Positions 1 to 5,705 of a DNA stretch of 7,641 nucleotides are shown here, one piece after another; positions within the stretch are counted from its first letter, which is position 1, and every line of letters begins with the position of its first letter. The DNA comes from an uncultured Angelakisella sp. Lineage in GTDB: Bacteria > Bacillota > Clostridia > Oscillospirales > Ruminococcaceae. A program made the position numbers and the translations under genes. The notes under the pieces are model-generated. The model saw only the letters and a program-made list of their open reading frames with translations. It was not told where the DNA came from and ran no database searches. The stretch covers positions 1 to 7,641 of the forward strand of contig CANOCD010000052.1 in assembly GCA_947564495.1 (NCBI GenBank). Direction: 5' to 3'.

Positions 1-10
1 AAACAAGATT

Positions 11-28
11 TCTGTCAAAGTTGACAGA
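11..28. repeat. Perfect 8-bp inverted repeat, possible operator or terminator stem
   Basis: TCTGTCAA and its exact reverse complement TTGACAGA are separated by AG. The right arm contains TTGACA, which equals a consensus -35 hexamer, but no good -10 hexamer lies 16-18 bases downstream. As RNA it could form a six-pair stem (TCTGTC/GACAGA) with a six-base loop, followed by CTTTTG. That would be a weak, AT-rich terminator for a gene upstream of the window. The symmetry fits a dimeric repressor site equally well. The inverted repeat itself is certain; its role is not. Confidence 0.5.
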
Positions 29-63
29 CTTTTGCCATAAATTTTTCCATCGGGAGGGAACCT

Positions 64-135
64 ATGTTTGCTTTTCGGCTCTTGACGGGAGGAGGTCCTT
101 CTTGTAAAATAAGTACCGTATTCAGAAAGGCATAA
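64..135 (+). CDS. Possible 23-codon leader peptide
   Basis: An ATG at 64 opens a 23-codon frame ending in TAA at 133-135, two bases before the ribosome binding site of the phosphatase gene. The peptide begins MFAFRLLTGGGPSCK and ends in FRKA. A purine-rich GGGAGGG (52-58) lies five bases before the ATG, which is close but usable. It has no recognised family. It conflicts with the promoter proposed at 82-110: if that promoter is the main one, this frame is not fully transcribed from it. Either the peptide is made from an upstream promoter and acts as a leader, or the frame is chance. Low confidence. Confidence 0.25.
   Translation: MFAFRLLTGGGPSCKISTVFRKA
82..110 (+). promoter_or_regulatory. 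Candidate sigma-A promoter for the histidine phosphatase gene
   Basis: TTGACG (82-87) and TAAAAT (105-110) match the -35 and -10 consensus at five of six positions each and are separated by the optimal 17 bases. Transcription would start near 117, giving a leader of about 34 bases that contains the AAGGAGG ribosome binding site (137-143), seven bases before the ATG at 151. It is the best promoter-like pair in the first 150 bases, and no comparable pair was found in the gaps before the next two genes. Confidence 0.5.
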
Positions 136-150
136 TAAGGAGGCATCCCT

Positions 151-846
151 ATGAAAAACTACCGGCTGCATCTCATCCGCCACGGCATGACCGAGGCCAA
201 CAGCCGGGGGGCCTACGCCGGGCGGCGCACCGACGTGGAGCTTTCCACCCAGGGCATCCGGGAGCTCATCGCCCTGAAGGAGGAGTACGACTACCCCCCG
301 GTGGGGGCGGTGTTCTGCTCCCCCATGACCCGGTGCATCCAGACGGCGGGGGTCCTCTACCCCCAGGCGGAGCTCCAGGTGGTCCCCGCCCTGGCCGAGA
401 TCGACTTCGGCGACTTTGACGGGCGGACCATCGGGGAGCTCCAGGAGCGGGAGGACTTCCGGAAGTGGATCGGCAATTCCCTTCAGGAGGCCCCCCCGGG
501 GGGCGAATCCATGGGGGAGTTCTGCCAGCGGGTGGCAGCAGGGCTCTCCTCGGTCCTGGCCTGGGTGATGCAGGAGCAGGTCACCGATACCGCCATCGTC
601 ACCCACGGCGGGGTCATCCGTGCCATCCTGTCCTCTATGGCCCTGCCCCGCCTGGACCAGGGACAGCTGCTGGTGGGCAACGGCAGGGGGTACACCTGCT
701 TTGCCACCCCCCAGCTGTGGATGCGGGACCACATCATCGAGGTGGCCGGCATCCTGCCCCACGGCGCCGCCCAGGCCGCCAAGCTGGACCCCGCCTTTGC
801 CGCCGCCATGGAGGAGCTTACCGCCGCCCTGGGCAAAGAGGAATAA
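151..846 (+). CDS. Histidine phosphatase family protein (phosphoglycerate mutase-like)
   Basis: This 231-residue cytosolic protein belongs to the histidine phosphatase superfamily, which removes phosphate through a phosphohistidine intermediate. The signature LIRHG places Arg10 and the nucleophile His11 near the N terminus. Further expected active-site residues are Arg61 in SPMTRCIQTA, the acid Glu83 in AEIDFGDFDG and His152 in VTHGGVIRAIL. Length and motif order fit the CobC/GpmB-type branch, which includes alpha-ribazole phosphatase and broad-specificity sugar or nucleotide phosphatases. No cobalamin gene is nearby, so the substrate cannot be assigned and the symbol is left empty. The start is well supported by AAGGAGG at 137-143 with a seven-base spacer. 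The next gene starts 85 bases later with no U-tailed terminator between, so co-transcription is plausible. The family call is firm. Confidence 0.93.
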   Translation: MKNYRLHLIRHGMTEANSRGAYAGRRTDVELSTQGIRELIALKEEYDYPPVGAVFCSPMTRCIQTAGVLYPQAELQVVPALAEIDFGDFDGRTIGELQEREDFRKWIGNSLQEAPPGGESMGEFCQRVAAGLSSVLAWVMQEQVTDTAIVTHGGVIRAILSSMALPRLDQGQLLVGNGRGYTCFATPQLWMRDHIIEVAGILPHGAAQAAKLDPAFAAAMEELTAALGKEE

Positions 847-882
847 TCTGGAAAGTCCTGCCCATACTTTCCCCAAAAGAGA

Positions 883-912
883 GAAGCGGCGTCCCGCTGC
901 GGGTGCTGCTTC
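883..912 (+). promoter_or_regulatory. 12-bp RNA hairpin just upstream of the next gene's ribosome binding site
   Basis: Bases 883-894 pair with 901-912 in an unbroken 12-bp stem (three G-U pairs) closed by the six-base loop CGCTGC. The stem ends two bases before GGGGAGG (915-921), the ribosome binding site of the gene at 931. There is no U tract, so it is not a standard terminator. It could be a transcript-stabilising or translation-modulating stem between the phosphatase and membrane-protein genes. Pairing is read from sequence; function is unknown. Confidence 0.4.
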
Positions 913-930
913 CCGGGGAGGTATGACGCT

Positions 931-1761
931 GTGAAATTTATCCGAGCCGCCCGGCGGCACGGGAACAAGGCCCTCCGGGGCCATCATCGGGAGGCCGCCG
1001 CCCTTTTCCTCCTCTGGGGGATGATGCAGGGGCTGGTCTCCCTGGCCGACCGGGGGGTCTACCGCCTGGCGGGATTTCCCCCTGACGCCCCCCTGAGCCG
1101 GGAGGCCGCCCTGGTCACCGCCATCACCCTGGTGTTCCGGGCGGTGCTGCTGGCCCCCCTGGGGGCGGGGGCCTCGGCCTGGTTCGCCGCCCTGGCCGGG
1201 GGCTGGACCCGGCCGGTGACCACCATCTTCTGGGCCTACGGCAACCGGGTCTGGCTCCGGGCCCTGGGGGTGCGCCTCTACACCGGCTTCGCCGTGGGGG
1301 CGGTGACCCTGATCCCCCTGGCCGGGGAGGGGGTCTCCCTCTGGCTCCTCCAGGAGCGGCTGGAGGCCCTGCCCCCCGAGGAGCGGACCCTGGCCCTGGC
1401 GGGGGCGGGAGGGGCGGCGGTCCTGTGGCTGCTGGCGGCCCGGGCCTACGCCCAGCGGTTCGCCATGGCCCGGTTCCTTCTGGGGCCGGACTACGGCTGC
1501 ACCGCCGGGGAGGCCATCGACCGTTCGGTGGAGTACACCCGGGGCTACCGGTGGCGGCTGGTGGGGCTGGACCTCACCTTCCTCCCCGGCTTCGCCGCCT
1601 GCCTGCTGATCCTCCCAGCTCTCTGGGTGCTGCCCAGATACGCCGCCTGCCGGGCCCGGTGCTTCACGGCCCTTTACCGCCACGCAGCGGCGGAGAGGCG
1701 CCCTCAGAGACATCAGGCCCCGGCAGGGGCCGGGCCCAGGGAACAGAAAAGCTATTGCTGA
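931..1761 (+). CDS. Polytopic membrane protein, DUF975-like
   Basis: This 276-residue integral membrane protein uses a GTG start, supported by GGGGAGG at 915-921 with a nine-base spacer. About five hydrophobic segments are visible, near residues 21-39, 60-90, 118-140, 153-173 and 209-236, with a basic N-terminal cytoplasmic stretch before the first. The C-terminal third contains YAQRFAMARFLL, then a segment with EAIDRSVEYTRGYRWRL, a long hydrophobic helix and LPRYAACRARCFTALYRH. That pattern resembles the DUF975 family of Firmicutes membrane proteins, which has no established biochemical role. The tail after residue 252 is polar, Arg/Pro/Ala-rich and probably disordered. There is no signal peptidase site or catalytic motif. 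It lies between a phosphatase and a HAD hydrolase without an obvious functional link. The gene is sure, the membrane location very likely, the DUF975 assignment moderate. Confidence 0.8.
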   Translation: MKFIRAARRHGNKALRGHHREAAALFLLWGMMQGLVSLADRGVYRLAGFPPDAPLSREAALVTAITLVFRAVLLAPLGAGASAWFAALAGGWTRPVTTIFWAYGNRVWLRALGVRLYTGFAVGAVTLIPLAGEGVSLWLLQERLEALPPEERTLALAGAGGAAVLWLLAARAYAQRFAMARFLLGPDYGCTAGEAIDRSVEYTRGYRWRLVGLDLTFLPGFAACLLILPALWVLPRYAACRARCFTALYRHAAAERRPQRHQAPAGAGPREQKSYC

Positions 1762-1813
1762 GGTTTTCTCGGCTGAAATAGTTTCACAATCTTAAACAGA
1801 AAGAGTGACAACG

Positions 1814-2422
1814 ATGGGAAAGAACATTGTATTCGACGCCGCCGGGGTGCTGGTGGAGTGGGACCCAGTCAACTGGTTCGCCGATCACTACGGCAAGGAG
1901 CTGGGGGCCCAGGTCCTGGCCGCCGCCATGGGCAGCGACTACTGGTTCCAAAATGTGGACTGGGGCTTCGTCACCGAGGACGAGCTGTTCCGCCACCAGG
2001 CGGAGGAAAATCCCCATCTCCGCAAGGAGCTGGAGGAGCTGGACCGGATCTGGCACACCATCCTCCAGCCCAAGGCGGACACCGAGGACCTGATCCGCCG
2101 GCTGAAAGCGGGGGGCCACTCGGTCTACTACCTCTCCAACTTCCCGGAACGGACATTTGTAAAGCTGCTGGCCACCGTCCCCGCCTTCGGCCTCATGGAC
2201 GGCGGGGTGGTCTCCTACGCCGTCCACCAGGTAAAGCCCAACCCGGACATCTACCAGACCCTTCTCTCCCGGTACGGCCTTAAGGCGGAGGACACGGTGT
2301 TCACCGACGACACCGCCATCAACGTGGCCGGGGCCCAGAAGGCAGGCATCCACGCCTGGCATTTTACCGGGGCGGAGGGGTTCGAGTGGTATCTGCGGCA
2401 TGATCTGGGGCTGAAATTCTGA
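1814..2422 (+). CDS. HAD-superfamily hydrolase, subfamily IA (YihX-like)
   Basis: This 202-residue HAD-fold hydrolase is probably a small-molecule phosphatase. Motif I is IVFDAAGVLVEWDP with nucleophile Asp8, motif II is YYLSNFP with Ser109, motif III is the Lys141 of VKPNPDIYQ, and motif IV is VFTDDTAINVAGA with Asp165 and Asp166. A small helical cap lies at about residues 18-90. Length and order fit the IA variant-3 group that includes the glucose-1-phosphate phosphatase YihX. Residue +2 of motif I is Ala rather than the general-acid Asp; relatives often have Gly there, so activity is uncertain. The ATG at 1814 was chosen because AGAAAGAG (1798-1805) lies eight bases upstream. An in-frame GTG at 1805 would add three residues but has no ribosome binding site. 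The gene is followed directly by a terminator. Confidence 0.9.
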   Translation: MGKNIVFDAAGVLVEWDPVNWFADHYGKELGAQVLAAAMGSDYWFQNVDWGFVTEDELFRHQAEENPHLRKELEELDRIWHTILQPKADTEDLIRRLKAGGHSVYYLSNFPERTFVKLLATVPAFGLMDGGVVSYAVHQVKPNPDIYQTLLSRYGLKAEDTVFTDDTAINVAGAQKAGIHAWHFTGAEGFEWYLRHDLGLKF

Positions 2423-2433
2423 CCTTCCTTTTG

Positions 2434-2460
2434 GGGAGCCTTTTGGGCTCCCTTTTTCTT
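2434..2460 (+). terminator. Intrinsic terminator after the HAD hydrolase gene
   Basis: GGGAGCC (2434-2440) and GGCTCCC (2446-2452) form a perfect seven-pair, GC-rich stem with a TTTTG loop, immediately followed by TTTTTCTTT. It starts 12 bases after the stop codon at 2420-2422. The T tract is only on the right, so it acts on + strand transcription. It separates the left genes from the operon starting at 2532. Confidence 0.88.
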
Positions 2461-2476
2461 TGCCCGGGGATGACTT

Positions 2477-2507
2477 TTGTGAGAAAATATGGTATCTTTG
2501 ATATAGA
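2477..2507 (+). promoter_or_regulatory. Candidate extended -10 promoter of the right-hand operon
   Basis: In the AT-rich gap after the terminator, TGATATAGA (2499-2507) reads as an extended -10 element (TG, one base, TATAGA). A partial -35 TTGTGA (2477-2482) lies 19 bases upstream, slightly long but tolerated with an extended -10. Transcription would start near 2514, leaving a very short leader whose AAAGGAG (2515-2521) serves the ATG at 2532. No other gap in the right-hand gene series shows a comparable pair. Confidence 0.4.
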
Positions 2508-2531
2508 AACAAAGAAAGGAGCCCCAGCCCC

Positions 2532-3257
2532 ATGAACGCCTACGACTTTCAGCACTACCGGGACCAGCGGCGGCGGTCCTCCGGCGTCTTTGCCCCCGAC
2601 TACGCCAGCGACCGCCCGGAGCGGGTCACCCGGCTGGCGGACGGCTTCACCGTCCGGACCCGGTACTTTGCCGGGATGCCGCCCTCCTGCCAGTATCAGC
2701 TCCACGCCAGCGAAAGCGTCCTTTACGACGGGGAGGGGAAGGCCCTCTACACCTGGCGGAACCTCAACGACAGCGGCGACTTTTGCAGCCTGATCCGCCA
2801 CCAAAACGGCAGCCGCTACCTGGTCTTTCGCCAGGACCTCTACGGCTACAGCGTCCTGGAGATCGAAACAGGGCGGGACTGCCACTATCTCCCCCTGGAA
2901 TCGGAGCCGGAAAAGCGGGAGGACTTCCGGGAGACCTTCCTCTGGACCGGGGCGGAGTACCACCGGGAAAGCGGCCTGCTGGCGGTCCCCGGCTGCTATT
3001 GGGCCTGCCCGACCTCCACCGTGGTCCTGGATTTCTCCCGCCCCCTTGTCCCCCAGGAGCGGTGGCTGGAGCTCCACGAGGTCCTGGACCCGGGCTATGA
3101 CCGGTACGACGACCTCCTCTTTGACCGCTGGGACAAGGAGAAGGGCCTGGTCCTCCGGGGCTTCTCGGTGGAAACGTTACAGTACGAATCCCTGGCCGTC
3201 CCCATCCCCGTCCTGCTGGAAAAGCTGGGGGAGGGAACAGGGCACGGCGTCGCCTGA
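2532..3257 (+). CDS. Conserved hypothetical protein with GCYWACP motif, probably beta-rich
   Basis: This 241-residue soluble protein has no signal peptide or membrane segment and no function I can assign. It is rich in aromatic residues and short strand-like blocks: VLYDGEGKALYTW (64-76), SRYLVFRQDLYGYSVLEIETG (94-114), ETFLWTGAEYH (134-144) and LLAVPGCYWACPTSTVVLDF (149-168). The alternation of strand, turn and strand suggests a beta-propeller-like or beta-sandwich fold. GCYWACP, with two cysteines and a Trp, is the most motif-like stretch. The C terminus, with YDRYDDLLFDRWD at 190-201, is acidic. AAAGGAG (2515-2521) lies ten bases before the ATG. It is the first gene after a terminator and candidate promoter and 29 bases from the next gene, so it probably leads the operon. 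Confidence 0.85.
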   Translation: MNAYDFQHYRDQRRRSSGVFAPDYASDRPERVTRLADGFTVRTRYFAGMPPSCQYQLHASESVLYDGEGKALYTWRNLNDSGDFCSLIRHQNGSRYLVFRQDLYGYSVLEIETGRDCHYLPLESEPEKREDFRETFLWTGAEYHRESGLLAVPGCYWACPTSTVVLDFSRPLVPQERWLELHEVLDPGYDRYDDLLFDRWDKEKGLVLRGFSVETLQYESLAVPIPVLLEKLGEGTGHGVA

Positions 3258-3286
3258 TCTATCATCAAAAAAGGAGTGTCAACGAA

Positions 3287-4051
3287 ATGGGAATGGATCT
3301 TTACGCCGGGACGCTGACCCGGTACTACGCCCGGAACTGGAAAACCTCCACCCAGCAGTGGGCGGAGGAGAACGGCTACAGCTACAACCGTGTCGGCCCC
3401 GACGGCCCCGTGGAGCAGGAGCAGAAGCCCGACCCGGCGGAGGTCCTGCCCGCCATGGAAAACTGGCGGGACTCCATCCTGGCCGCCTTGAAAAACAGCG
3501 GGGCCAAGTCCCCCTCCTGGCCGGAGAGTAGCGAGGCCCCCTACTACACCGACAAGCCGGACTGGGACGCTTGGCTGGCCCTCATCCTCACGGCGGCCTG
3601 CGCCGTCACCGGGGAGACGCCCCCGCCCACGGTGGAAAAGGGCTGGGGGGAGGGCTTCTGGGACCTCCCCGTCATCCAGAAAGCCCGGGAGCGGAAGTGG
3701 AGCCTTTTCCTCGGGGCGGAGCTGTGGCTCCCCTTCCCGGACCGGTTCTCCTTCGACTGCCCCAACCCCCTGGGCAACCCGGTGACCATCGGCACCACCG
3801 GGGGGCTCCTCAACGAGCTGGAGGAACTGAACGGCCTCCTCTGGCAGGCCGAGGAGGAGGAAATCCTTTCCTGGCTCACCACCGAGGGGTATCCCCCGGA
3901 CAGCGAGATCGGGCCCGACGGCAAGATACACCGGATCGGGGAGCATACCGTCTACGACACCCGGTCCCTGGCCAAATTCGCCTATTCGATCCTGTACCGG
4001 GCGGCCCGGTTTTCCCAGGAAAACAAAGTCCCTATCCTGCTGGATTATTAA
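3287..4051 (+). CDS. Hypothetical cytosolic protein (MGMDLYAGTLTRYY N terminus)
   Basis: I do not recognise a named domain in this 254-residue protein. It opens with MGMDLYAGTLTRYYARNWKT, a compact and unusual start that reads like a conserved N-terminal signature and not a signal peptide. Residues 45-75 are charged and proline-rich and look like a linker. Residues 92-109 (DWDAWLALILTAACAVTG) form a moderately hydrophobic helix, too broken for a confident membrane span. Residues 140-171 include LFLGAELWLPFPDRFSFDCPN, and 174-200 is an acidic amphipathic helix. Overall it appears acidic and Trp-rich. AAGGAG (3271-3276) is ten bases before the ATG; a second in-frame ATG two codons on is less well placed. 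Its stop codon TAA overlaps the ribosome binding site of the following gene, implying coupled expression. Confidence 0.85.
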   Translation: MGMDLYAGTLTRYYARNWKTSTQQWAEENGYSYNRVGPDGPVEQEQKPDPAEVLPAMENWRDSILAALKNSGAKSPSWPESSEAPYYTDKPDWDAWLALILTAACAVTGETPPPTVEKGWGEGFWDLPVIQKARERKWSLFLGAELWLPFPDRFSFDCPNPLGNPVTIGTTGGLLNELEELNGLLWQAEEEEILSWLTTEGYPPDSEIGPDGKIHRIGEHTVYDTRSLAKFAYSILYRAARFSQENKVPILLDY

Positions 4052-4063
4052 GGAGGCTTGACA

Positions 4064-4897
4064 ATGGAGGTCATCACGCTGCCCAAAAAGTTTCGGGACC
4101 TCTGCGCCGTCATCCGGAATGGCCAGGAGCCGGACCCCAAGACCCTGGCGGCCTTCCGGGAGAAATTCCCCCACCAGGCCGCCGCCGTGGAGGCGGAGGT
4201 GGCCGCCTTCCGCCGGGACTGGGGGACCGTCCTGGACCGGACCCTGGAGATCCTGCCCTTTCTCCGGGAGTGGTATTACAGCAACGTCCCGGCGGAACAG
4301 ATGATGCTGCTGGCCTTTTCCGCCCGGCAGCTGGGCCGGGAGGGGGAGGCGGAAGCGGCTCTGACCCAGATGCGGGCCGCTCTGCTGGCGGAAAACCCCC
4401 AGGCGGAGCAGCGCAGCCCTTTTTACGCCTGCGCCGGCTACAGGCTGGAATACCTTGCCACCGGCGTCACCTCCTGTGACGAAGAGCTCCACTACGCCCC
4501 GCCGGAGGAGGCCGAAACGATGGAAGCCCTTGCCGCCCGGCTGACCCCCAAGGAGCGGGGGAGCAAGGCGGGGCGGCAGAAGCTGCTGAACCTTTGCTGC
4601 CTCTACGGGAGGCCGGAGGACGCCCTGACCCTCTACGAGGAGCTGGCCGGGGAGGTCCTTCTCACCGAGATGTGGCACCAGTACGCCATCCAGCGGTATC
4701 TCTACCTGGGGGCGGAGGAGGAGGCCCTCCAGGCGGCGGAGCGGTGGGCGGCCTCCCGGCTCTGGGCGGTGGCCTCCCCCACCCAGGTCCGGCCGGTCTG
4801 CTTCTTCGAGCACCCCATCCTCCACCCCTTCCTCCTGGACCCGGAGAAGATGGGGCGGCTGGAGCGGGCGGGCTTCGGCGATCCAAAGGAGGTTTGA
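4064..4897 (+). CDS. Alpha-helical, TPR-like hypothetical protein
   Basis: This 277-residue soluble protein is almost entirely predicted helix. Residues 78-108 (QMMLLAFSARQLGREGEAEAALTQMRAALL) and about 172-230 (NLCCLYGRPEDALTLYEEL, then YLYLGAEEEALQAAERW) have the paired-helix spacing and small-residue positions of tetratricopeptide-type repeats, which usually mediate protein-protein contacts. The C-terminal VCFFEHPILHPFLLDPEKMGRL is less repeat-like and may be a family-specific motif. ATG at 4064 was chosen because AAGGAGG (4050-4056) lies seven bases upstream; an in-frame TTG at 4058 is only one base from that site and cannot use it. The ribosome binding site overlaps the previous stop codon. 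The next gene's AAAGGAGG lies within the last codons of this one. Function is unknown and the repeat call is by eye. Confidence 0.83.
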   Translation: MEVITLPKKFRDLCAVIRNGQEPDPKTLAAFREKFPHQAAAVEAEVAAFRRDWGTVLDRTLEILPFLREWYYSNVPAEQMMLLAFSARQLGREGEAEAALTQMRAALLAENPQAEQRSPFYACAGYRLEYLATGVTSCDEELHYAPPEEAETMEALAARLTPKERGSKAGRQKLLNLCCLYGRPEDALTLYEELAGEVLLTEMWHQYAIQRYLYLGAEEEALQAAERWAASRLWAVASPTQVRPVCFFEHPILHPFLLDPEKMGRLERAGFGDPKEV

Positions 4898-4901
4898 CCC
4901 G

Positions 4902-5681
4902 ATGATGGAAGAGAAAGACAGCGCCACCCTGGCCCGGGCGATGATGGCTTACCTGGACTGTCCCTGCCGGTACTTTCCCGCTCAGAATGACGATACAGCC
5001 ATCCTGACTGCCTGGGAGGAGGCCAGGGCCCGGGGGGACCGGGAGGGCTTCATTCCTGTTCTGGTGACAGTAAACAAGACCCTTTGGGAGGCCCTGCGGA
5101 TGAACGCCGGCGACGGGGAGGACGGGGATGACCTTTCCCCCTTCGACCCGGCCCGGGCGAAGGAATACCGCCAAAAGGCGCTGACAGCCCCCATCCCCGA
5201 TTTCGGGGAGACCTTGGAAAGCTACCGGGCCTTCTGCCCAGCCTATCTCCAGAAGTGGCTCCAGGACCCGGCCCCTGCGGCCCTCCCGGAGGGGGAGCCC
5301 AGCCACGCCTTTTGGGGGTACAAAAACTACACCACCGGGGGGACCCAGCCCCTGCTCCTGGCGGAGCTCCCCACGGGAAGGGCCTGGACGGTGTTTGCCT
5401 GGCTCCCCTTCGGCGGCTGGAACAGCTGCCCCGATACCCCCGCTTTGATGGCCTTTTCCCGCCGCTGGCGGGAGCGGTACGGGGCGGTCCCGGCGGTGAT
5501 CTCCAGCGACACCCTGGAGTACCGGGTCCCCCATCCCGCTACCCTGGAAAACGCCTGGGAGCTGGCCAAGGAGCAGAGTGTTTTCTGTCCCGACAGCCTG
5601 GATACAGACGCCGAGACCCCCTTGGCCAAGCTGGCCGCCGATCTGGCGGGGTCCACGGTCTGGTCCTTCTGGTGGGACTGA
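4902..5681 (+). CDS. DUF4253 domain-containing protein
   Basis: This 259-residue cytosolic protein carries a DUF4253 domain in its C-terminal half, about residues 155-259. The diagnostic run is LPFGGWNSCPDTPALMAFSRRW, then RYGAVPAVISSDTLEYRVP, then NAWELAKEQSVFCPD, ending in LAADLAGSTVWSFWWD. The terminal WWD and the Glu-Gln-x-x-x-Phe-Cys-Pro-Asp block are typical of the family. The N-terminal half is less conserved: an acidic helix at 7-45, a strand-like IPVLVTVNKTLWEAL at 51-65 and an Asp/Glu-rich loop at 69-82. DUF4253 has no demonstrated biochemical function. Here it sits among immunity-like genes, which suggests but does not prove a protective role. AAAGGAGG (4885-4892) inside the upstream gene is nine bases from this ATG; an adjacent ATG at 4905 is less well spaced. 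Confidence 0.9.
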   Translation: MMEEKDSATLARAMMAYLDCPCRYFPAQNDDTAILTAWEEARARGDREGFIPVLVTVNKTLWEALRMNAGDGEDGDDLSPFDPARAKEYRQKALTAPIPDFGETLESYRAFCPAYLQKWLQDPAPAALPEGEPSHAFWGYKNYTTGGTQPLLLAELPTGRAWTVFAWLPFGGWNSCPDTPALMAFSRRWRERYGAVPAVISSDTLEYRVPHPATLENAWELAKEQSVFCPDSLDTDAETPLAKLAADLAGSTVWSFWWD

Positions 5682-5705
5682 AAGAGTAAAAAAGGAGGAA
5701 CCACC

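Noticed and set aside
151..846. Naming the phosphatase cobC or gpmB
   Set aside because: The catalytic motifs identify the superfamily only; no cobalamin or glycolysis genes are nearby to support a substrate.
1774..1786. Small palindrome TGAAA-TAG-TTTCA between the membrane-protein and HAD genes
   Set aside because: Only five AT-rich pairs with a three-base loop and no T tract; too weak for a terminator and expected by chance.
1805..1813. GTG at 1805 as the HAD gene start
   Set aside because: No ribosome binding site precedes it, whereas AGAAAGAG is suitably spaced for the ATG at 1814, which starts the usual MGKNIVFD N terminus.
2470..2535. 21-codon frame whose TGA overlaps the ATG at 2532
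   Set aside because: The ATGA overlap looks like coupling, but there is no ribosome binding site before its ATG (GGGG directly abuts it) and it covers the candidate promoter.
3095..4927. 610-codon open frame on the minus strand
   Set aside because: It lies antisense to four well-supported genes, is Gly/Pro/Leu/Arg-rich without domains, and results from GC-rich codon usage that removes antisense stops.
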